A stretch of 64,000 bases of DNA from Hoeflea ulvae (GCF_026619435.1 NZ_JAOVZQ010000001.1:3045501-3109500); one strand, 5' to 3'; counted from the first letter of the stretch, positions 19,301-29,248 are shown. Made by a program: numbers and translations. Notes: a model not told the origin generated them from the letters alone.

Positions 19301-19978
19301 CCCGGCATCAGGCTCGGCAGACGAGATCACATCGGCGCGCGAGTCGGCGGCCAGGGCCTCGACAGCCAGCGCTTCGGCGGCAAGAGCCTCCGACAGATCC
19401 CAGTCCAGGGAATCATCTTCGTCGTCTTCGGGATAGGAACTAGGCTCGACCGGTTCATCAGCGACCGCCATATCGTCGGCCTCTACAGGCTCGGTCATGA
19501 CAGGTGAAGATGCGACCGGAACCGCCTCTTCCGCATCCGTGTCAGACGCCATCTCGGGCTCGGACGCGTCAACGTCACCCGTCTCGGGCTCGGGAGCTTC
19601 GGAATAGTCCCAGTCAGGTCCGAGATCGACGACGTCGTCACCCCAAGGGTCTTCAACATCCGCCTGCGAAACCGGCTCCTCGGCTTGCACCATTTCCTGG
19701 CGTGCAATCGGAGCTGCCTGGCGTGCAACCGGCGCGTTGTCGGAAGGACGTTCGACAGGCAGGTCCCGCTCGCGTGGTTCCGCAAGCTGCGGCACGTCAA
19801 GCTCGCGCATCAGCTCTGCTTCGAGATCCAGATCGCTGGAGTCGGGTTCCTCAACCGGCTTTTTCACCGGCTCGACGGGCCGCTCGTATCCGATGATCCG
19901 GGCAAGTTCCGCCAACGGATCATCGACTTCGGCATCCGGATTGGGGGACCGGCTGTTGCTATCCAATTGATCAACCAT
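16319..19978 (-). CDS. Very large acidic single-span protein with C-terminal SPOR domain
   Basis: This 1219-residue protein has a strongly acidic N-terminal part of about 815 residues, rich in Asp, Glu and Ala and probably disordered. One membrane helix (about 820-846, Val/Ala/Leu/Gly-rich) follows, then a Pro/Ala-rich linker and a C-terminal SPOR domain (about 1140-1219) beginning GGYYMQIAS. The topology is cytoplasmic acid tail, membrane span, periplasmic SPOR. SPOR domains bind denuded glycan strands at division sites, so a septal or polar role is likely. Rhizobial relatives occupy the same place between argS and nagZ, but this copy is long. The acidic region has no domain I recognise. Confidence 0.88.
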   Translation of the reverse strand: MVDQLDSNSRSPNPDAEVDDPLAELARIIGYERPVEPVKKPVEEPDSSDLDLEAELMRELDVPQLAEPRERDLPVERPSDNAPVARQAAPIARQEMVQAEEPVSQADVEDPWGDDVVDLGPDWDYSEAPEPETGDVDASEPEMASDTDAEEAVPVASSPVMTEPVEADDMAVADEPVEPSSYPEDDEDDSLDWDLSEALAAEALAVEALAADSRADVISSAEPDAGEGDPEAVSVADFDAGEVQLDLDADDEPGVTSADTARSDDDQADDMINDLEIPDFDSRLEEAMSQATGKPVPVDQVLNKSGQVIAADFGAGRPVVLPDDSGDSVLADMDRFQVAPADPKITHLRVEPASEQGDPADAKVFDEVSPFESGFGGDLEGSEADLIDQAPEADAAPADETAPADEALDAEMDFESYLSTELDVFEHEVAMDNDDEHAPAVGAEVEAAAPTEPDAEAETESVTTQEAQVVESEAEHLSVFDDAAEELLADIAYDDTVRAADTVETDGADDWLSDSIEDGVAEAMDEELEDLSGSSASMDAPANDGFDDADEFELDIEQVLADTVVEDEQAAPEPVAVTPVAVADDAADATDMVDWQFDDEPADPQVDTGETGFSFTDPDADADTQSTSSESDGDDRSGLAAAAVAAAFVAPRTVGVTPQEDMDTGTDMSEPAVQADEDGYYFDADLISQPEDTLEAVNEIDVPELFHDEPQTIDPDYDSEIERDFADIVDRHEPESEAVAAPSATGAFGSAEGWNRGASAARGYEHSPDYIELERELGVDNVHAQFEEVSNVHHDEALSGLENLQDDLMYVDSERERTESSRGPVLALVVLGVALVAGAGALGWSMWSNDETTADGGPRIIRADTDPVKVLPENPGGVTVPNQDKAVYDRVAGGDGASTGQPTLINSAEEPVDVVQRTLDPEILPLEGRGDVPLKSEDRLLADGAMAESDANVAAPAVVSPRKVRTMIVKPDGSIVAREDPDPVAETAQPVTETPQTAEAAPTGAAEPLAAPDQTAAETAEPKVPTMQLSQPDDVVAEAPVMEQASTEASADANGTATADDNTSIAPVRVVTTQQILPVSNAPIPQGRPADQPVNVVGTVTQGGAVAAAPQTPAATAPAQAQPVEVAAAPAAAAPVANPGGYYMQIASQPSAEGAQASWNTLSSRYNSVLGGLPVDIQRADIPGKGVFHRVRVPAGSRDQANALCSRYKAAGGSCFVSR

Positions 19979-20038
19979 GCATCACTCACATACTCTTGCA
20001 CAAATTCATGCCAGAGCAATGTGGGGAAAAGGTGACAA

Positions 20039-21799
20039 CTAGCGCATTTCTACCGGAGCGTCAGTTCCCGTAATCGAGAGACCTGACTTCAATACCGAAG
20101 CGACAGCATACACCAAACCCAATCTGGCAATTGTGGATTGTCGGTTTTTATCGTTAACAAACCGCAAACTTGGCTCATCACGGCCCTTGTTCCAGTGAGA
20201 ATGAAGCAATGCGGCCAGTTCATAGAGATAAAAAGCCACCCTGTGCGGCTCCTGACCAGCAGCTGCAGCTTCGATCATCCGCGGATACTCGCCGAGCTTG
20301 GTGATCAGTGCCAGTTCGCTCTCATGTGCCAGGTCAGACAGGTCTGCGGCAGCCAGCGTTTCCGGCGACAGGTCCAGATCGGGAAATGTCTCGAGCCCCT
20401 GGCGCAGCACCGAGGCGCATCGCGCATGCGCATACTGTACGTAGAACACCGGATTGTCCTTGGACTGCTCGGTGACCTTGGCGAAGTCGAAATCCAGCGA
20501 TTCCGAGCTTTTCCGGTACAGCATCATGAAGCGGACCGAATCGACGCCCACCTCCTCGACCACGTCCCGGAGCGTGATGAAGTCGCCGGAGCGCTTCGAC
20601 ATCGCGACCGGTTCACCGTTGCGGAAGATCTTGACCATCTGGCACAAAAGCACCGTCAGCTTCGCGTCACCGCCCGACACGGCCTTGGCGACAGCCTCGA
20701 GCCGCTTGATATAGCCGCCATGGTCGGCGCCCAGCACATAGATCATCTCGCTGAAGCCGCGCTCGAACTTGTCGCGGAAATAGGCCACGTCGGCCGCAAA
20801 ATAGGTATAGCTCCCGTCCGACTTGATCAGCGGCCGGTCGATATCGTCGCCGACATCGGTGGAGCGGAACAGCGTCTGCTCGCGGTCTTCCCAGTCCTCA
20901 GGCAACTGTCCCTTGGGCGGCGGCAGCTTGCCCTTGTAGACATGGCCCTTGAAGGTCAGGTCATTGATGGCCTGCCGGATGGCGCGTTCGCCATCGGCAT
21001 GCAGGCTGCGCTCGGAAAAGAACACGTCATGCTCGACATTGAGCGCCTTCAGGTCGGCGCGGATCATCGCCATCATCGCATCGATGGTGCGCTCCTTGAT
21101 GATCGGCATCCGTTCTTCATCCGGCATATGCCGCAGCCGGTCGCCATAATCGGCGGCCAGCGCCTGCCCGACCGGCACCAGATAATCGCCCGGGTATAGC
21201 CCGGCGGGGATTTCGCCGATGTCGTCGCCCAGCGCTTCGCGGTATCTCAGAAAGGCCGATTTGGACAGGACGTCAATCTGCGACCCGGCATCGTTGACGT
21301 AATATTCCTTCGTCACCTGATAGCCGGCATAGCTCATCAGATTGGCCAGCGCATCGCCGACCACGGCGCCGCGGCAATGGCCGACATGCATCGGACCGGT
21401 GGGGTTGGCCGAGACATATTCGACATTGACCTTGCGGTTGTTGCCTGCGGTCGAGCGGCCGAAATCAGCGCCTTCGCGCATCACGGTGACCAGCAGCCTG
21501 TGCCAGAAATCCGCGGTCAGCCGGAAATTGAGGAAGCCCGGACCGGCCACGGTGGTTTCAGCGACATCGGCATCGCCGTCAAAGCGGGCGGCGATCAGCT
21601 CGGCAAGCGCGCGCGGGTTCATGCCCAGCGGTTTGGCCAGAACCATGGCCGCATTGGTCGACATCTCTCCGTGCGCCGGATCGCGCGGCGGTTCCACGGT
21701 CATGCGTTCAAAGCTGACTTCGCTGCCCTTTTCCTTAAAGACATCAAGGGCTTCAACAGCCTGCTTGATTCTCGATTCGAAGTCTTTGAACACATTCAT
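20039..21799 (-). CDS. argS: Arginine--tRNA ligase
   Basis: This 586-residue class I synthetase charges tRNA-Arg. The N-terminal Add1 domain is followed by the HIGH-like motif in [15 protein letters not shown], and the KMSKS-loop equivalent reads [10 protein letters not shown]. The helical DALR anticodon-binding domain occupies the C-terminus. It is followed downstream by the SPOR gene and preceded by dgt with a 63-base gap, all on the minus strand, which matches rhizobial dgt-argS-SPOR-nagZ order. Confidence 0.97.
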   Translation of the reverse strand: MNVFKDFESRIKQAVEALDVFKEKGSEVSFERMTVEPPRDPAHGEMSTNAAMVLAKPLGMNPRALAELIAARFDGDADVAETTVAGPGFLNFRLTADFWHRLLVTVMREGADFGRSTAGNNRKVNVEYVSANPTGPMHVGHCRGAVVGDALANLMSYAGYQVTKEYYVNDAGSQIDVLSKSAFLRYREALGDDIGEIPAGLYPGDYLVPVGQALAADYGDRLRHMPDEERMPIIKERTIDAMMAMIRADLKALNVEHDVFFSERSLHADGERAIRQAINDLTFKGHVYKGKLPPPKGQLPEDWEDREQTLFRSTDVGDDIDRPLIKSDGSYTYFAADVAYFRDKFERGFSEMIYVLGADHGGYIKRLEAVAKAVSGGDAKLTVLLCQMVKIFRNGEPVAMSKRSGDFITLRDVVEEVGVDSVRFMMLYRKSSESLDFDFAKVTEQSKDNPVFYVQYAHARCASVLRQGLETFPDLDLSPETLAAADLSDLAHESELALITKLGEYPRMIEAAAAGQEPHRVAFYLYELAALLHSHWNKGRDEPSLRFVNDKNRQSTIARLGLVYAVASVLKSGLSITGTDAPVEMR

Positions 21800-21862
21800 G
21801 GGATCAGTCCGATATGGCGGTAAAGCGGGATGAAACAGGCGCTCGCGCCGGTCGACCGCTGC

Positions 21863-23068
21863 CTATCTCAATTCCGGGGTATCGTCAAACAAACGCCGGT
21901 GCGCGGCGATCGCATAGGTATCGGTCATTCCTGCGAGATAATCCCGCACAGCCTGCGCCCGCCGCTCGCCCGGCAGGTCGTCGATCCCCGCATATTCGTG
22001 CTTCTCCCCCATGGCGGAGGGATCGGCCATGAAGACGGCAAAGAGGTCCCGGACGATCCGGGTGGCATGCGCCCGCACCCGCATCACGTCGGGATGGCGG
22101 TAGAGATGCCTGTACAGGAATTGCTTGATGTCCCGGTCGGCGGCAACAAACGAGTCGGAGAAACACGCCATCGTCTGCCCGGCATGACGGATGTCATCGG
22201 CCGATTGCGGCTTGACGGCAAGGATGTTGGACTGCGCGACGCCGATCACATCCTCGACCATTTCGGTGATCTGCCGCCGCATGATCTCATGGATGAACCG
22301 CGGTTCTTCAAGTCCCGGATAGCGGCTGCGCACCTCTGCCATCAGCCGCGCGAGCAGCGGCAGCTCCTCGAGCATTTCCAGCGTGATCAGTCCGGAGCGC
22401 AACCCGTCGTCGATGTCATGGGTGTTGTAGGCAATGTCGTCGGCAATGGCGGCCACCTGGGCCTCCAGACCGGCATGGGTCGCCAGCCACAGATCATGGG
22501 TCTTGTTGTAGTCGAGAATCGGGCCCGGCACCGGTTCGCCGCCCTCGACGATCAGCGGGCCATTGTGCTTGACCAGACCTTCCAGCGTCTCCCAGGAAAG
22601 ATTGAGCCCGTCGAACTCCGCATAGCGCTGCTCCAGCTTGGTGACGATGCGCAGCGACTGGGCATTGTGGTCAAAGCCGCCGGCATCGGCCAGCAGCTCG
22701 GCCAGCGCCTCCTCGCCGGTGTGGCCGAAGGGCGTATGGCCGAAATCATGCACGAGCGCCACGCCTTCGGCCAGGTCCTCGTCCAGCTTCAGGGCCCGCG
22801 CCAGCGCCCGGGCGATCTGCGCCACCTCGATGGTGTGGGTGAGCCGGGTGCGGTAATGGTCGCCTTCATGCGCGACGAAGACCTGGGTCTTGTGCTTCAA
22901 TCGCCGGAACGCGGTTGTGTGGATGATCCGGTCACGGTCGCGCTGGAATTCCGAGCGGGTCGGGCTTGTCGGCTCGGCAAACAGCCGGCCGCGGCTCGCC
23001 CAGGGATCCGTCGCCCATGGCGCTCGGGTCCCGTTTCCAAAACCAAGCTTTGCGATGTCGTATTCCAT
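21863..23068 (-). CDS. dgt: Deoxyguanosinetriphosphate triphosphohydrolase-like protein
   Basis: This 401-residue HD-domain dNTP triphosphohydrolase has the metal-binding HD series spread over [12 protein letters not shown] and [14 protein letters not shown], and a further Asp in [10 protein letters not shown]. It hydrolyses dNTPs to nucleosides and tripolyphosphate and so limits dNTP pools. The start is the ATG at 23068, matching the family beginning before the DPWASRGR segment. It diverges from erpA across a 139-base gap. Confidence 0.93.
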   Translation of the reverse strand: MEYDIAKLGFGNGTRAPWATDPWASRGRLFAEPTSPTRSEFQRDRDRIIHTTAFRRLKHKTQVFVAHEGDHYRTRLTHTIEVAQIARALARALKLDEDLAEGVALVHDFGHTPFGHTGEEALAELLADAGGFDHNAQSLRIVTKLEQRYAEFDGLNLSWETLEGLVKHNGPLIVEGGEPVPGPILDYNKTHDLWLATHAGLEAQVAAIADDIAYNTHDIDDGLRSGLITLEMLEELPLLARLMAEVRSRYPGLEEPRFIHEIMRRQITEMVEDVIGVAQSNILAVKPQSADDIRHAGQTMACFSDSFVAADRDIKQFLYRHLYRHPDVMRVRAHATRIVRDLFAVFMADPSAMGEKHEYAGIDDLPGERRAQAVRDYLAGMTDTYAIAAHRRLFDDTPELR

Positions 23069-23207
23069 GCCTATCCCGTCAACAGGCCCCAACCATGTTC
23101 ATGCCCGGCCTATCCAAGCATTGACGTCGGGCCACCGCCTTCATACCTATAGAGCGAATGATTTGAAACATGTCTCTGCCGGACCTTGACCCCGGCAAGG
23201 AGGTCAC

Positions 23208-23543
23208 GTGCCTGAATCCCCATCTGTCACCCTGTCCGAATCGGCTGCCCGCCGGATCAAGGAAATTGTCGCCTCCGAGGCCGGCAAGTCCGCGCTGAGG
23301 GTTTCCGTCGAAGGCGGCGGCTGCTCCGGCTTCTCCTACAAGTTCGATCTGGCCGATCAACCCGCCGAGGACGACGTCGTGCTTGAAAGAGACGACGCCC
23401 GTGTGCTCATCGACCAGATCTCTCTGGTCTATATGGCCGGCTCGGAAATCGATTTCGTCGACAATCTGATGGGCCAGGCCTTTCAGATCAAGAATCCCAA
23501 TGCGGTCGCCTCGTGCGGATGCGGAACCAGTTTCTCGGTCTGA
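23208..23543 (+). CDS. erpA: A-type iron-sulfur cluster carrier (ErpA/IscA family)
   Basis: This 111-residue protein has the three conserved cysteines of A-type carriers: one in EGGGCSGFSY and two in the C-terminal CGCG motif. It delivers Fe-S clusters to target apoproteins. The GTG start is supported by AAGGAGG at 23197-23203 at four-base spacing. No isc or suf genes are nearby. Linkage to dgt and xthA is usual in rhizobia. IlvD, an Fe-S enzyme, lies about 2 kb away. Confidence 0.93.
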   Translation: MPESPSVTLSESAARRIKEIVASEAGKSALRVSVEGGGCSGFSYKFDLADQPAEDDVVLERDDARVLIDQISLVYMAGSEIDFVDNLMGQAFQIKNPNAVASCGCGTSFSV

Positions 23544-23596
23544 TCGGACCGCCAGCCCCCGCACAACTGCATGAGTCACGCTGAAGGATACCCGCC

Positions 23597-24379
23597 TTGA
23601 AAATCGTTACCTGGAACATCAACGGCATCAAGGCACGGATCGAGAACCTGCTGGCCTGGCTCAAGGAGAGCGATCCGGACATTGTCTGCCTGCAGGAGAT
23701 CAAGTCGGTGGACGAGGGCTTCCTCAGGCTCGAAATCGAAGCCATGGGCTATCACGTCGAGACTCACGGCCAGAAGGGTTTTAACGGCGTGGCGATCCTG
23801 TCCAAGCAAAGCCCCGACGAGGTCAATCGCGGCCTGCCCGGTGACGACAGCGACGAACAGGCCCGCTTCATCGAGGCGGTGTTCTCCGTTGACGGCGGCG
23901 TGCTGCGGGTGGTGTCGCTCTATCTGCCCAACGGCAATCCGGTCGACACCCCGAAATTCGCCTACAAGCTGGCCTGGATGCAGCGGCTCGAAGCCTTTGC
24001 CGCCGAGCGTCTGACGCTTGAGGAGCCGCTGGTGCTGGCGGGCGACTACAATGTCATCCCCGAGCCGATCGATTGCCACGACCCGAAGGTCTGGGAAGGC
24101 GACGCCCTGTTTCGCCCGGAAACCCGGACCGCGTTTCGGCGACTTGAAAATCTCGGCTTCACCGATGCGTTGCGCGCCGTCAACGACCGGCCCGAAACCT
24201 ACACCTTCTGGGACTATCAGGCCGGTGCCTGGCCCAAGAACAACGGCATCCGCATCGACCATCTGATGCTTTCGCCCGAAGCCGCCATTCTGCTGCAATC
24301 GGCCGAGGTTGAAAAACACGTGCGCGGCTGGGAAAAACCCTCCGACCACGTCCCGGTGGCGATTTCACTCGCAGTCTGA
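23597..24379 (+). CDS. xthA: Exodeoxyribonuclease III
   Basis: This 260-residue member of the exonuclease-endonuclease-phosphatase superfamily acts in base-excision repair as AP endonuclease and 3'-5' exonuclease. Catalytic motifs in order are TWNINGIKARI, CLQEIK (metal-binding Glu), GDYNVIPEPID, RIDHLMLS and the terminal SDHVPV (catalytic Asp-His). It lies 53 bases after erpA on the same strand and probably shares its transcript. Confidence 0.96.
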   Translation: MKIVTWNINGIKARIENLLAWLKESDPDIVCLQEIKSVDEGFLRLEIEAMGYHVETHGQKGFNGVAILSKQSPDEVNRGLPGDDSDEQARFIEAVFSVDGGVLRVVSLYLPNGNPVDTPKFAYKLAWMQRLEAFAAERLTLEEPLVLAGDYNVIPEPIDCHDPKVWEGDALFRPETRTAFRRLENLGFTDALRAVNDRPETYTFWDYQAGAWPKNNGIRIDHLMLSPEAAILLQSAEVEKHVRGWEKPSDHVPVAISLAV

Positions 24380-24452
24380 ACGGCTTGACTGCGCACCGGC
24401 CAGGACCGGTGTGAAACTTGCCAATTTGCGGCTGGAAGCGCATTATATCGCC

Positions 24453-24740
24453 ATGAAACATGCGCGATCACTGCAAATTGCATTGGGCATCTGTTTTCTG
24501 GCGCTGCCCGGTCTGTCGCTGGCCCCGGCCTTTGCCGGCGATGACTGCGAATGTCTGGGCAATGGCAAGCGCATCAAGCAGGGCGGCGTTGTCTGCCTGC
24601 AGATCGGCTCATCCCAGCGCTATCTGGCGCGCTGCGAGCGCAATCTCAACAACACGAGCTGGAAGAAAATCTCGGATGGCTGCCCGGTGGCGCAAACACA
24701 GCCTCCGACCACCGCCAAGGCGACCCTGCTCCCGGGCTGA
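24453..24740 (+). CDS. Small secreted hypothetical protein
   Basis: This 95-residue protein has a clear Sec signal peptide (basic start, hydrophobic core, probable cleavage after APAFA near residue 27). The mature part is short and contains four cysteines in a DCECLGNG...CLQIG...C...C pattern, suggesting two disulfides. The C-terminus is proline/threonine-rich. I do not recognise a named family. It is probably periplasmic or secreted. It follows xthA by 73 bases on the same strand and converges on exoR. The ATG at 24453 is chosen because it starts the signal peptide. Confidence 0.75.
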   Translation: MKHARSLQIALGICFLALPGLSLAPAFAGDDCECLGNGKRIKQGGVVCLQIGSSQRYLARCERNLNNTSWKKISDGCPVAQTQPPTTAKATLLPG

Positions 24741-24833
24741 AGCGAACAGATCCGCTTGCCCACAGATACAGGATAATTTGGCAAATCTGGGAGGTATGAA
24801 CTCCGCGCATACGGCGGAGTGCAGGCGCTTTAA

Positions 24834-25631
24834 TCAGTTCAGGCCCTTGGCCAGCATATCCTGGGCCAGGGCCACGGCAGTCCGGCGGTCCGCTTCGCCG
24901 GCCAGCGAGAACGCCCGCTCCTGCAGGGACTGGATCCATGGCTTGTCCGCCGGCGGCGAACGCTCGAGAGCCGTGGTCATGAACGCGAGCCCGCGCACCA
25001 CCTGGCCCTCTTCGAACACCACATTGCCCAGCACTGCCGATGCTGCCGGGTGACCGCTGACGCGGGCCCGGTTGAGCCATTTCTTGGCCTGCTGGATATC
25101 ATTGGCGCCGCCCTCGCCTTCGAGGATCATCCGGCCCAGGCGATATTGCGCTTCGGGAATGCCGAAGGCAGAGGCAGCCTGGAAATAGAGCTGCCGGGCA
25201 GCACCCAGATTGGCCTTGACCGGGCTTCCGGGAATGCCCTTCTGGTAATAGGTCGCCAGCGACAGCAGCGCATTGACGAAATAACCGGTGTCCTGCGACC
25301 CCGGCTCGACGCCCTGCCGGGCGATATCGTCATAGATCTTGAAGGCCTCGTAGTCGTTCTCGACCACGCCATCACCATAGGCATACATGTTGGCCAGCGC
25401 CCAGCGGGCGCCCGGATGGCCCTTGTCGGCGGCATATTTATAGGCTTCGACAGCCTCGTCCTTGCGGCCCTTCTTGTAGGCCGAGAAGCCGAATTTGAAC
25501 AGGTCGAACGGCCCCGATTCGCGGGTCACGCCGGCATTCGGGTCAAGCGCCAGCGCCGGGCCGCCAATGCCGATGGCGGCCGTCAGCACGGCACAAAAAA
25601 GCTTGGTTCGGGTACGACTAGATGTCTGCAT
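24834..25631 (-). CDS. exoR: Periplasmic regulator ExoR (Sel1-repeat protein)
   Basis: This 265-residue protein has an N-terminal signal peptide (cleavage near ALALD, about residue 30) and Sel1-like/TPR repeats. These include [33 protein letters not shown] units and [20 protein letters not shown]. It resembles Sinorhizobium ExoR along its length, including the [15 protein letters not shown] beginning. In rhizobia ExoR inhibits the sensor kinase ExoS in the periplasm and, with ChvI, controls exopolysaccharide, motility and host or acid responses. ExoS and ChvI are not in the window. The start overlaps the end of ilvD by 14 bases. Confidence 0.88.
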   Translation of the reverse strand: MQTSSRTRTKLFCAVLTAAIGIGGPALALDPNAGVTRESGPFDLFKFGFSAYKKGRKDEAVEAYKYAADKGHPGARWALANMYAYGDGVVENDYEAFKIYDDIARQGVEPGSQDTGYFVNALLSLATYYQKGIPGSPVKANLGAARQLYFQAASAFGIPEAQYRLGRMILEGEGGANDIQQAKKWLNRARVSGHPAASAVLGNVVFEEGQVVRGLAFMTTALERSPPADKPWIQSLQERAFSLAGEADRRTAVALAQDMLAKGLN

Positions 25632-27342
25632 AGACGTGCTTTTCTTTCGCTCCGCCCGGGTGGGTTACAGCGCCGTTTCGCGCTGATCCCACCGTCTGGG
25701 CGTATTTCCACAGCGCACCCGACGCATAGTCGGTCTCCCGCGCTGTCCAGTTTTTCCTGCGTGCAGCCAGTTCCTCATCGGACAACTGCACATTCAAAAT
25801 GCCATCGACAGCATCGATCTCGATGATGTCGCCGTCCTGAAGCAGGCCGATTGGCCCGCCTTCTGCGGCTTCCGGTCCGACATGGCCGATACAGAACCCG
25901 CGCGTTGCGCCGGAAAACCGGCCATCGGTGATCAACGCAACCTTGTCGCCCATGCCCTGGCCATAGATGGCCGCGGTGGTCGACAACATTTCCCGCATGC
26001 CGGGACCGCCCTTGGGGCCCTCGTAGCGGATCACAAGGACCTCGCCTTCCTTGTAATTGCGGTCCTTGACGGCCGCAAAGCACTCTTCTTCCGAATCGAA
26101 GCAGCGGGCCGGGCCGGTGAATTTCAGCCGGCTCATGCCGGCAACCTTCACGATCGCACCGTCAGCGGCAAGATTGCCCTTCAGTCCGACGACGCCGCCG
26201 GACACGGTGATCGGCTTGTCGGCCGGATGCACAACATCCTGTTCGTCGTTCCAGCGAACATGCTCCATGTTTTCGGCCAAAGTACGGCCTGTCACGGTCA
26301 TGCAATCGCCATGAAGATAGCCGTGATCGAGCATGGTCTTCATCAGCACAGGAATGCCGCCGGCCTCGAACATGTCCTTGGCGACATATTTGCCGCCCGG
26401 CTTCAGATTGGCGATATAGGGCGTGCGTTCGAAGATCTTGGCGACGTCGAACAGGTCGAACTCGATGCCGCATTCATGGGCGATCGCCGGCAGATGCAGC
26501 GCCGCATTGGTCGATCCGCCCGTGGCCGACACCACGGCGGCTGCGTTTTCCAGCGATTTGAGGGTGACGATGTCGCGCGGACGAATCTGCTTGGCGATGA
26601 GTTCCATCACCTTCTCGCCCGCCGCATAGCTGAACTTGTCGCGCATTTCATAAGGCGCGGGCGCGCCGCAGGAATAGGGCAGCGCCAGGCCGATGGCCTC
26701 GGCCACGGTCGCCATGGTGTTGGCGGTGAACTGGGCGCCGCAGGATCCTGCCGACGGACAGGCCGCCTGTTCGATCTCGAGCAGATCCTCATCGGAAATA
26801 TCGCCGACCGAATGCTGACCGACCGCCTCGAACACGTCCTGCACGGTGATCTGCCGGCCGCGATAGCTGCCCGGCAGGATCGAGCCGCCATAGATGAAGA
26901 TCGAGGGAACATTGAGCCGGACCATGGCCATCATCATGCCCGGCAAGGACTTGTCGCAGCCCGCGAGTCCGACAATGGCGTCATAGCAGTGGCCGCGCAT
27001 GGTCAGCTCGACCGAATCGGCAATCACGTCGCGGCTGACCAGCGAGGACTTCATCCCCTGGTGCCCCATGGCTATGCCGTCGGTGACAGTGATGGTGCAG
27101 AATTCCCGCGGCGTGCCCTTTGCGGCGGCAACGCCCTTCTTAACCACCTGCGCCTGGCGCATCAGCGAAATGTTGCAGGGCGCGGCCTCGTTCCAGCAGG
27201 AGGCGACACCGACCAGCGGCTGCGCAATCTCCTCGGCCGAAAGTCCCATGGCGTACAGATAGGACCGGTGCGGCGCGCGCGCAGGACCGACCGTCGTGTA
27301 ACGGCTTGGAAGTTTGGACTTGTCAAAAGTGCTGGCGGTCAT
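25618..27342 (-). CDS. ilvD: Dihydroxy-acid dehydratase
   Basis: This 574-residue Fe-S enzyme converts 2,3-dihydroxy-acids to 2-keto-acids in valine, leucine and isoleucine synthesis. Family landmarks are [34 protein letters not shown] (cluster cysteine) and [33 protein letters not shown] marks the C-terminal domain. Its last bases overlap exoR. About 290 bases of non-coding sequence separate it from the fadL-type gene upstream. I could not identify a leader peptide or attenuator with confidence. Confidence 0.97.
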   Translation of the reverse strand: MTASTFDKSKLPSRYTTVGPARAPHRSYLYAMGLSAEEIAQPLVGVASCWNEAAPCNISLMRQAQVVKKGVAAAKGTPREFCTITVTDGIAMGHQGMKSSLVSRDVIADSVELTMRGHCYDAIVGLAGCDKSLPGMMMAMVRLNVPSIFIYGGSILPGSYRGRQITVQDVFEAVGQHSVGDISDEDLLEIEQAACPSAGSCGAQFTANTMATVAEAIGLALPYSCGAPAPYEMRDKFSYAAGEKVMELIAKQIRPRDIVTLKSLENAAAVVSATGGSTNAALHLPAIAHECGIEFDLFDVAKIFERTPYIANLKPGGKYVAKDMFEAGGIPVLMKTMLDHGYLHGDCMTVTGRTLAENMEHVRWNDEQDVVHPADKPITVSGGVVGLKGNLAADGAIVKVAGMSRLKFTGPARCFDSEEECFAAVKDRNYKEGEVLVIRYEGPKGGPGMREMLSTTAAIYGQGMGDKVALITDGRFSGATRGFCIGHVGPEAAEGGPIGLLQDGDIIEIDAVDGILNVQLSDEELAARRKNWTARETDYASGALWKYAQTVGSARNGAVTHPGGAKEKHVYADI

Positions 27343-27587
27343 GTGATCCTCAAACGCGTCTTGGTCATAAAAACCGAGCCGCGGGGGGCCTTAACTGATG
27401 ACCTGCCCTGCGCCTCGTTTGTGGCGGGAAATGGGCACAATCTGCCCCCGCAATTGCATAGCAGATGCTTTCACAAAATGTGTTGCGGAATCGTCACATT
27501 GCGTGATCTCCGGTGCATTTGGCGGCAAAATCAGCCCGAAATGCAACGTGTTTTCAGCCGCCTCGCACAAACCGGGTCCTCCAACGC

Positions 27588-27610
27588 AAAACCCCGCCAC
27601 ATGGGCGGGG
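27588..27610 (-). terminator. Intrinsic terminator after the FadL-type gene
   Basis: Minus-strand hairpin with a seven-base stem (27592-27598 / 27604-27610, ccccgcc / ggcgggg) is followed by TTTT. It lies 25 bases past the outer-membrane protein stop. Confidence 0.75.
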
Positions 27611-27635
27611 TCGAGCAAAACCGATGAAGGTCGGA

Positions 27636-28910
27636 TCAGAACTTGATCTTGGCCGAAGCGGAGACGGCTCCCACCAGATCGTTGCCGAACGAATACGTCA
27701 GGTTGTTGGCCGAGTCGCCACCTGTCGGCAGCGAGGTACCCGAGGTCATCACACCCAGAGCTCCACCGACGCGCAGTTCGACCATCTCGGTCGGGTTGTA
27801 GGCAACGCCGCCCGAAACCGTCCAGGTGTCTGTCTGGCTGCCCGAAGTCGTGGAAGTTCCGCGATCCCAGGAGATGGCAACCAGGCCGGAGACCTGATCG
27901 GTGAACTTGCGTCCGACGCCGCCTGTCACGGTCCAGCCGTCACGATAGAGCGGGTCGAAGGACAGGTTGGTCGGAGCGCCGGTTGCAGGGCTGCGGCCGC
28001 CGGTGATGGGGATGATGCCGAGCTTGCCCCATTCCTGCCATTTGACATTGAAGAATGCCAAGGTGCCTTCAGCAATGCCCGACTGCAGCTTGAACTCGAC
28101 CGACTGCGGAATTTCCGTTGTCGCCGCGATCGGCAGTGTAGCGGTGCCCGGGATGAGCGGGCCGAAGCCGGTGTTGTTCTGGATACCGGTCAGGTCGTAT
28201 TCATAGGCCGAGCTGTAGACCAGCGAGGCGCGGAACGCGATTTCCGGGATTTCGTAAGCTGCGCCGATGCGCCATCCCCAGGCTTCGCCGCCAATGTCGA
28301 ACGTGCCCAAGCCGCTTGTGTTGCTCACGCCACCGACGCTGGTGATGCCCAGATTTGCAAAGTCCTGAAAGCTCTGACGTGCAAGGAAGCCATCCAGTTC
28401 CTGGTAGGACACGCCGCCGATCAACCGGATCTGACCCTTGCCCAGCGATGTATCGCCGGCCGCAAACTTGTAGGAGCAGGTCAGGCCGTAATCGTCGGTG
28501 TCGAGGGTGAATTTCACGGCTGTCGCCGAATAGGCATTGTTCGTGCCGTATCCGGTGTCGGCGCCGTAGCCCTGGCTGAATGTCGCAAGGCAGTCCACGC
28601 CATCGACGAGGGTCATCTTTGCGCCAAGCCGCGGAACGGCAAAATCGGAGTCCACATCGATCGAGGCGGACGAGGCAGGCTGCACACCAGGTGCGAACGG
28701 CGATGCGGAGTTGGTGCCGCGAACGACATTTTCGATCTTCCGCTCCGGGATGACATAGGTCACAGCCGCTTCGGTGGCGATCCGCGAGTCATCATACAGA
28801 AGGTCGGTGTTGACGCCGCCGCGATCAAATCCGCCTGCGAGCGCAACCGAAGACGTTGCGACGCCTGCAGCCAAAACTGAGATGACGGATTTTACAGTGT
28901 TGCGAATCAT
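27636..28910 (-). CDS. FadL/OmpP1-type outer membrane protein
   Basis: This 424-residue protein has a signal peptide (cleavage near ALAGG, about residue 26) and a long beta-rich remainder ending in phenylalanine (SAKIKF), the usual beta-barrel C-terminus. The pattern of alternating strands, 'GWRIGAAYEIPE' and 'EWGKLGIIP' fits the FadL/OmpP1/TodX family, which moves long-chain fatty acids or aromatic hydrocarbons across the outer membrane. The ATG at 28910 has a GGAGGGG Shine-Dalgarno. It is a monocistronic unit with its own terminator. The substrate is not shown by the sequence. Confidence 0.87.
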   Translation of the reverse strand: MIRNTVKSVISVLAAGVATSSVALAGGFDRGGVNTDLLYDDSRIATEAAVTYVIPERKIENVVRGTNSASPFAPGVQPASSASIDVDSDFAVPRLGAKMTLVDGVDCLATFSQGYGADTGYGTNNAYSATAVKFTLDTDDYGLTCSYKFAAGDTSLGKGQIRLIGGVSYQELDGFLARQSFQDFANLGITSVGGVSNTSGLGTFDIGGEAWGWRIGAAYEIPEIAFRASLVYSSAYEYDLTGIQNNTGFGPLIPGTATLPIAATTEIPQSVEFKLQSGIAEGTLAFFNVKWQEWGKLGIIPITGGRSPATGAPTNLSFDPLYRDGWTVTGGVGRKFTDQVSGLVAISWDRGTSTTSGSQTDTWTVSGGVAYNPTEMVELRVGGALGVMTSGTSLPTGGDSANNLTYSFGNDLVGAVSASAKIKF

Positions 28911-29226
28911 GAATCCCCTCCAGGATGTAAAGCTTACGATTGCCCGGATTAGGTAATGTATTCGCGTCGTTTGTAAACAGTGGCAGGAACTGCGGCCGAT
29001 GAGCGTCACGATCCGATTTGGTCAAAATTCGCCAGAATCGGAGATTTTCCTCACAAATTCGGCGCTCTTGGCCGCCTCAAGGGGCATTGAAGCGGCAAAA
29101 CCCGCCCAATTTTCGCCCGCGCCTCGGTTTTGTTGCATTTCGGTCACATTTGCCGTGATTTTACGCGTTCTGCCGCGCAGCTGAGCAGGCGTGGACCGGC
29201 TTTGCCGGAAAACGCCGCCCGACGCG
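28911..29226. other. Intergenic region (316 bases) between fadL-type gene and valS
   Basis: No open frame here has coding character. It must contain the promoter of the FadL-type gene, but I see no convincing -35/-10 pair. A small hairpin CCGGC-TTT-GCCGG is at 29196-29208. The base composition is more AT-rich than in the neighbours between about 28940 and 29160. Confidence 0.5.
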
Positions 29227-29248
29227 TCAGCCGGACTGGCTGACGCGT
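29209..29248 (-). terminator. Possible terminator overlapping the valS stop codon
   Basis: A perfect 11-base inverted repeat (29222-29232 and 29238-29248, five-base loop) spans the valS TGA at 29227-29229. On the minus strand TTTT follows nine bases after the stem, which is further than usual, so termination is plausible but not certain. Confidence 0.4.

Noticed and set aside
25882..27627. Long plus-strand open frame opposite ilvD
   Set aside because: IlvD is certain, and the opposite frame has no family resemblance.
27490..29165. Two TCAC-(5 to 7)-GTGA motifs, near 27493-27506 and 29146-29160
   Set aside because: Spacing differs between the copies and the half-sites are short, so a shared operator cannot be claimed.
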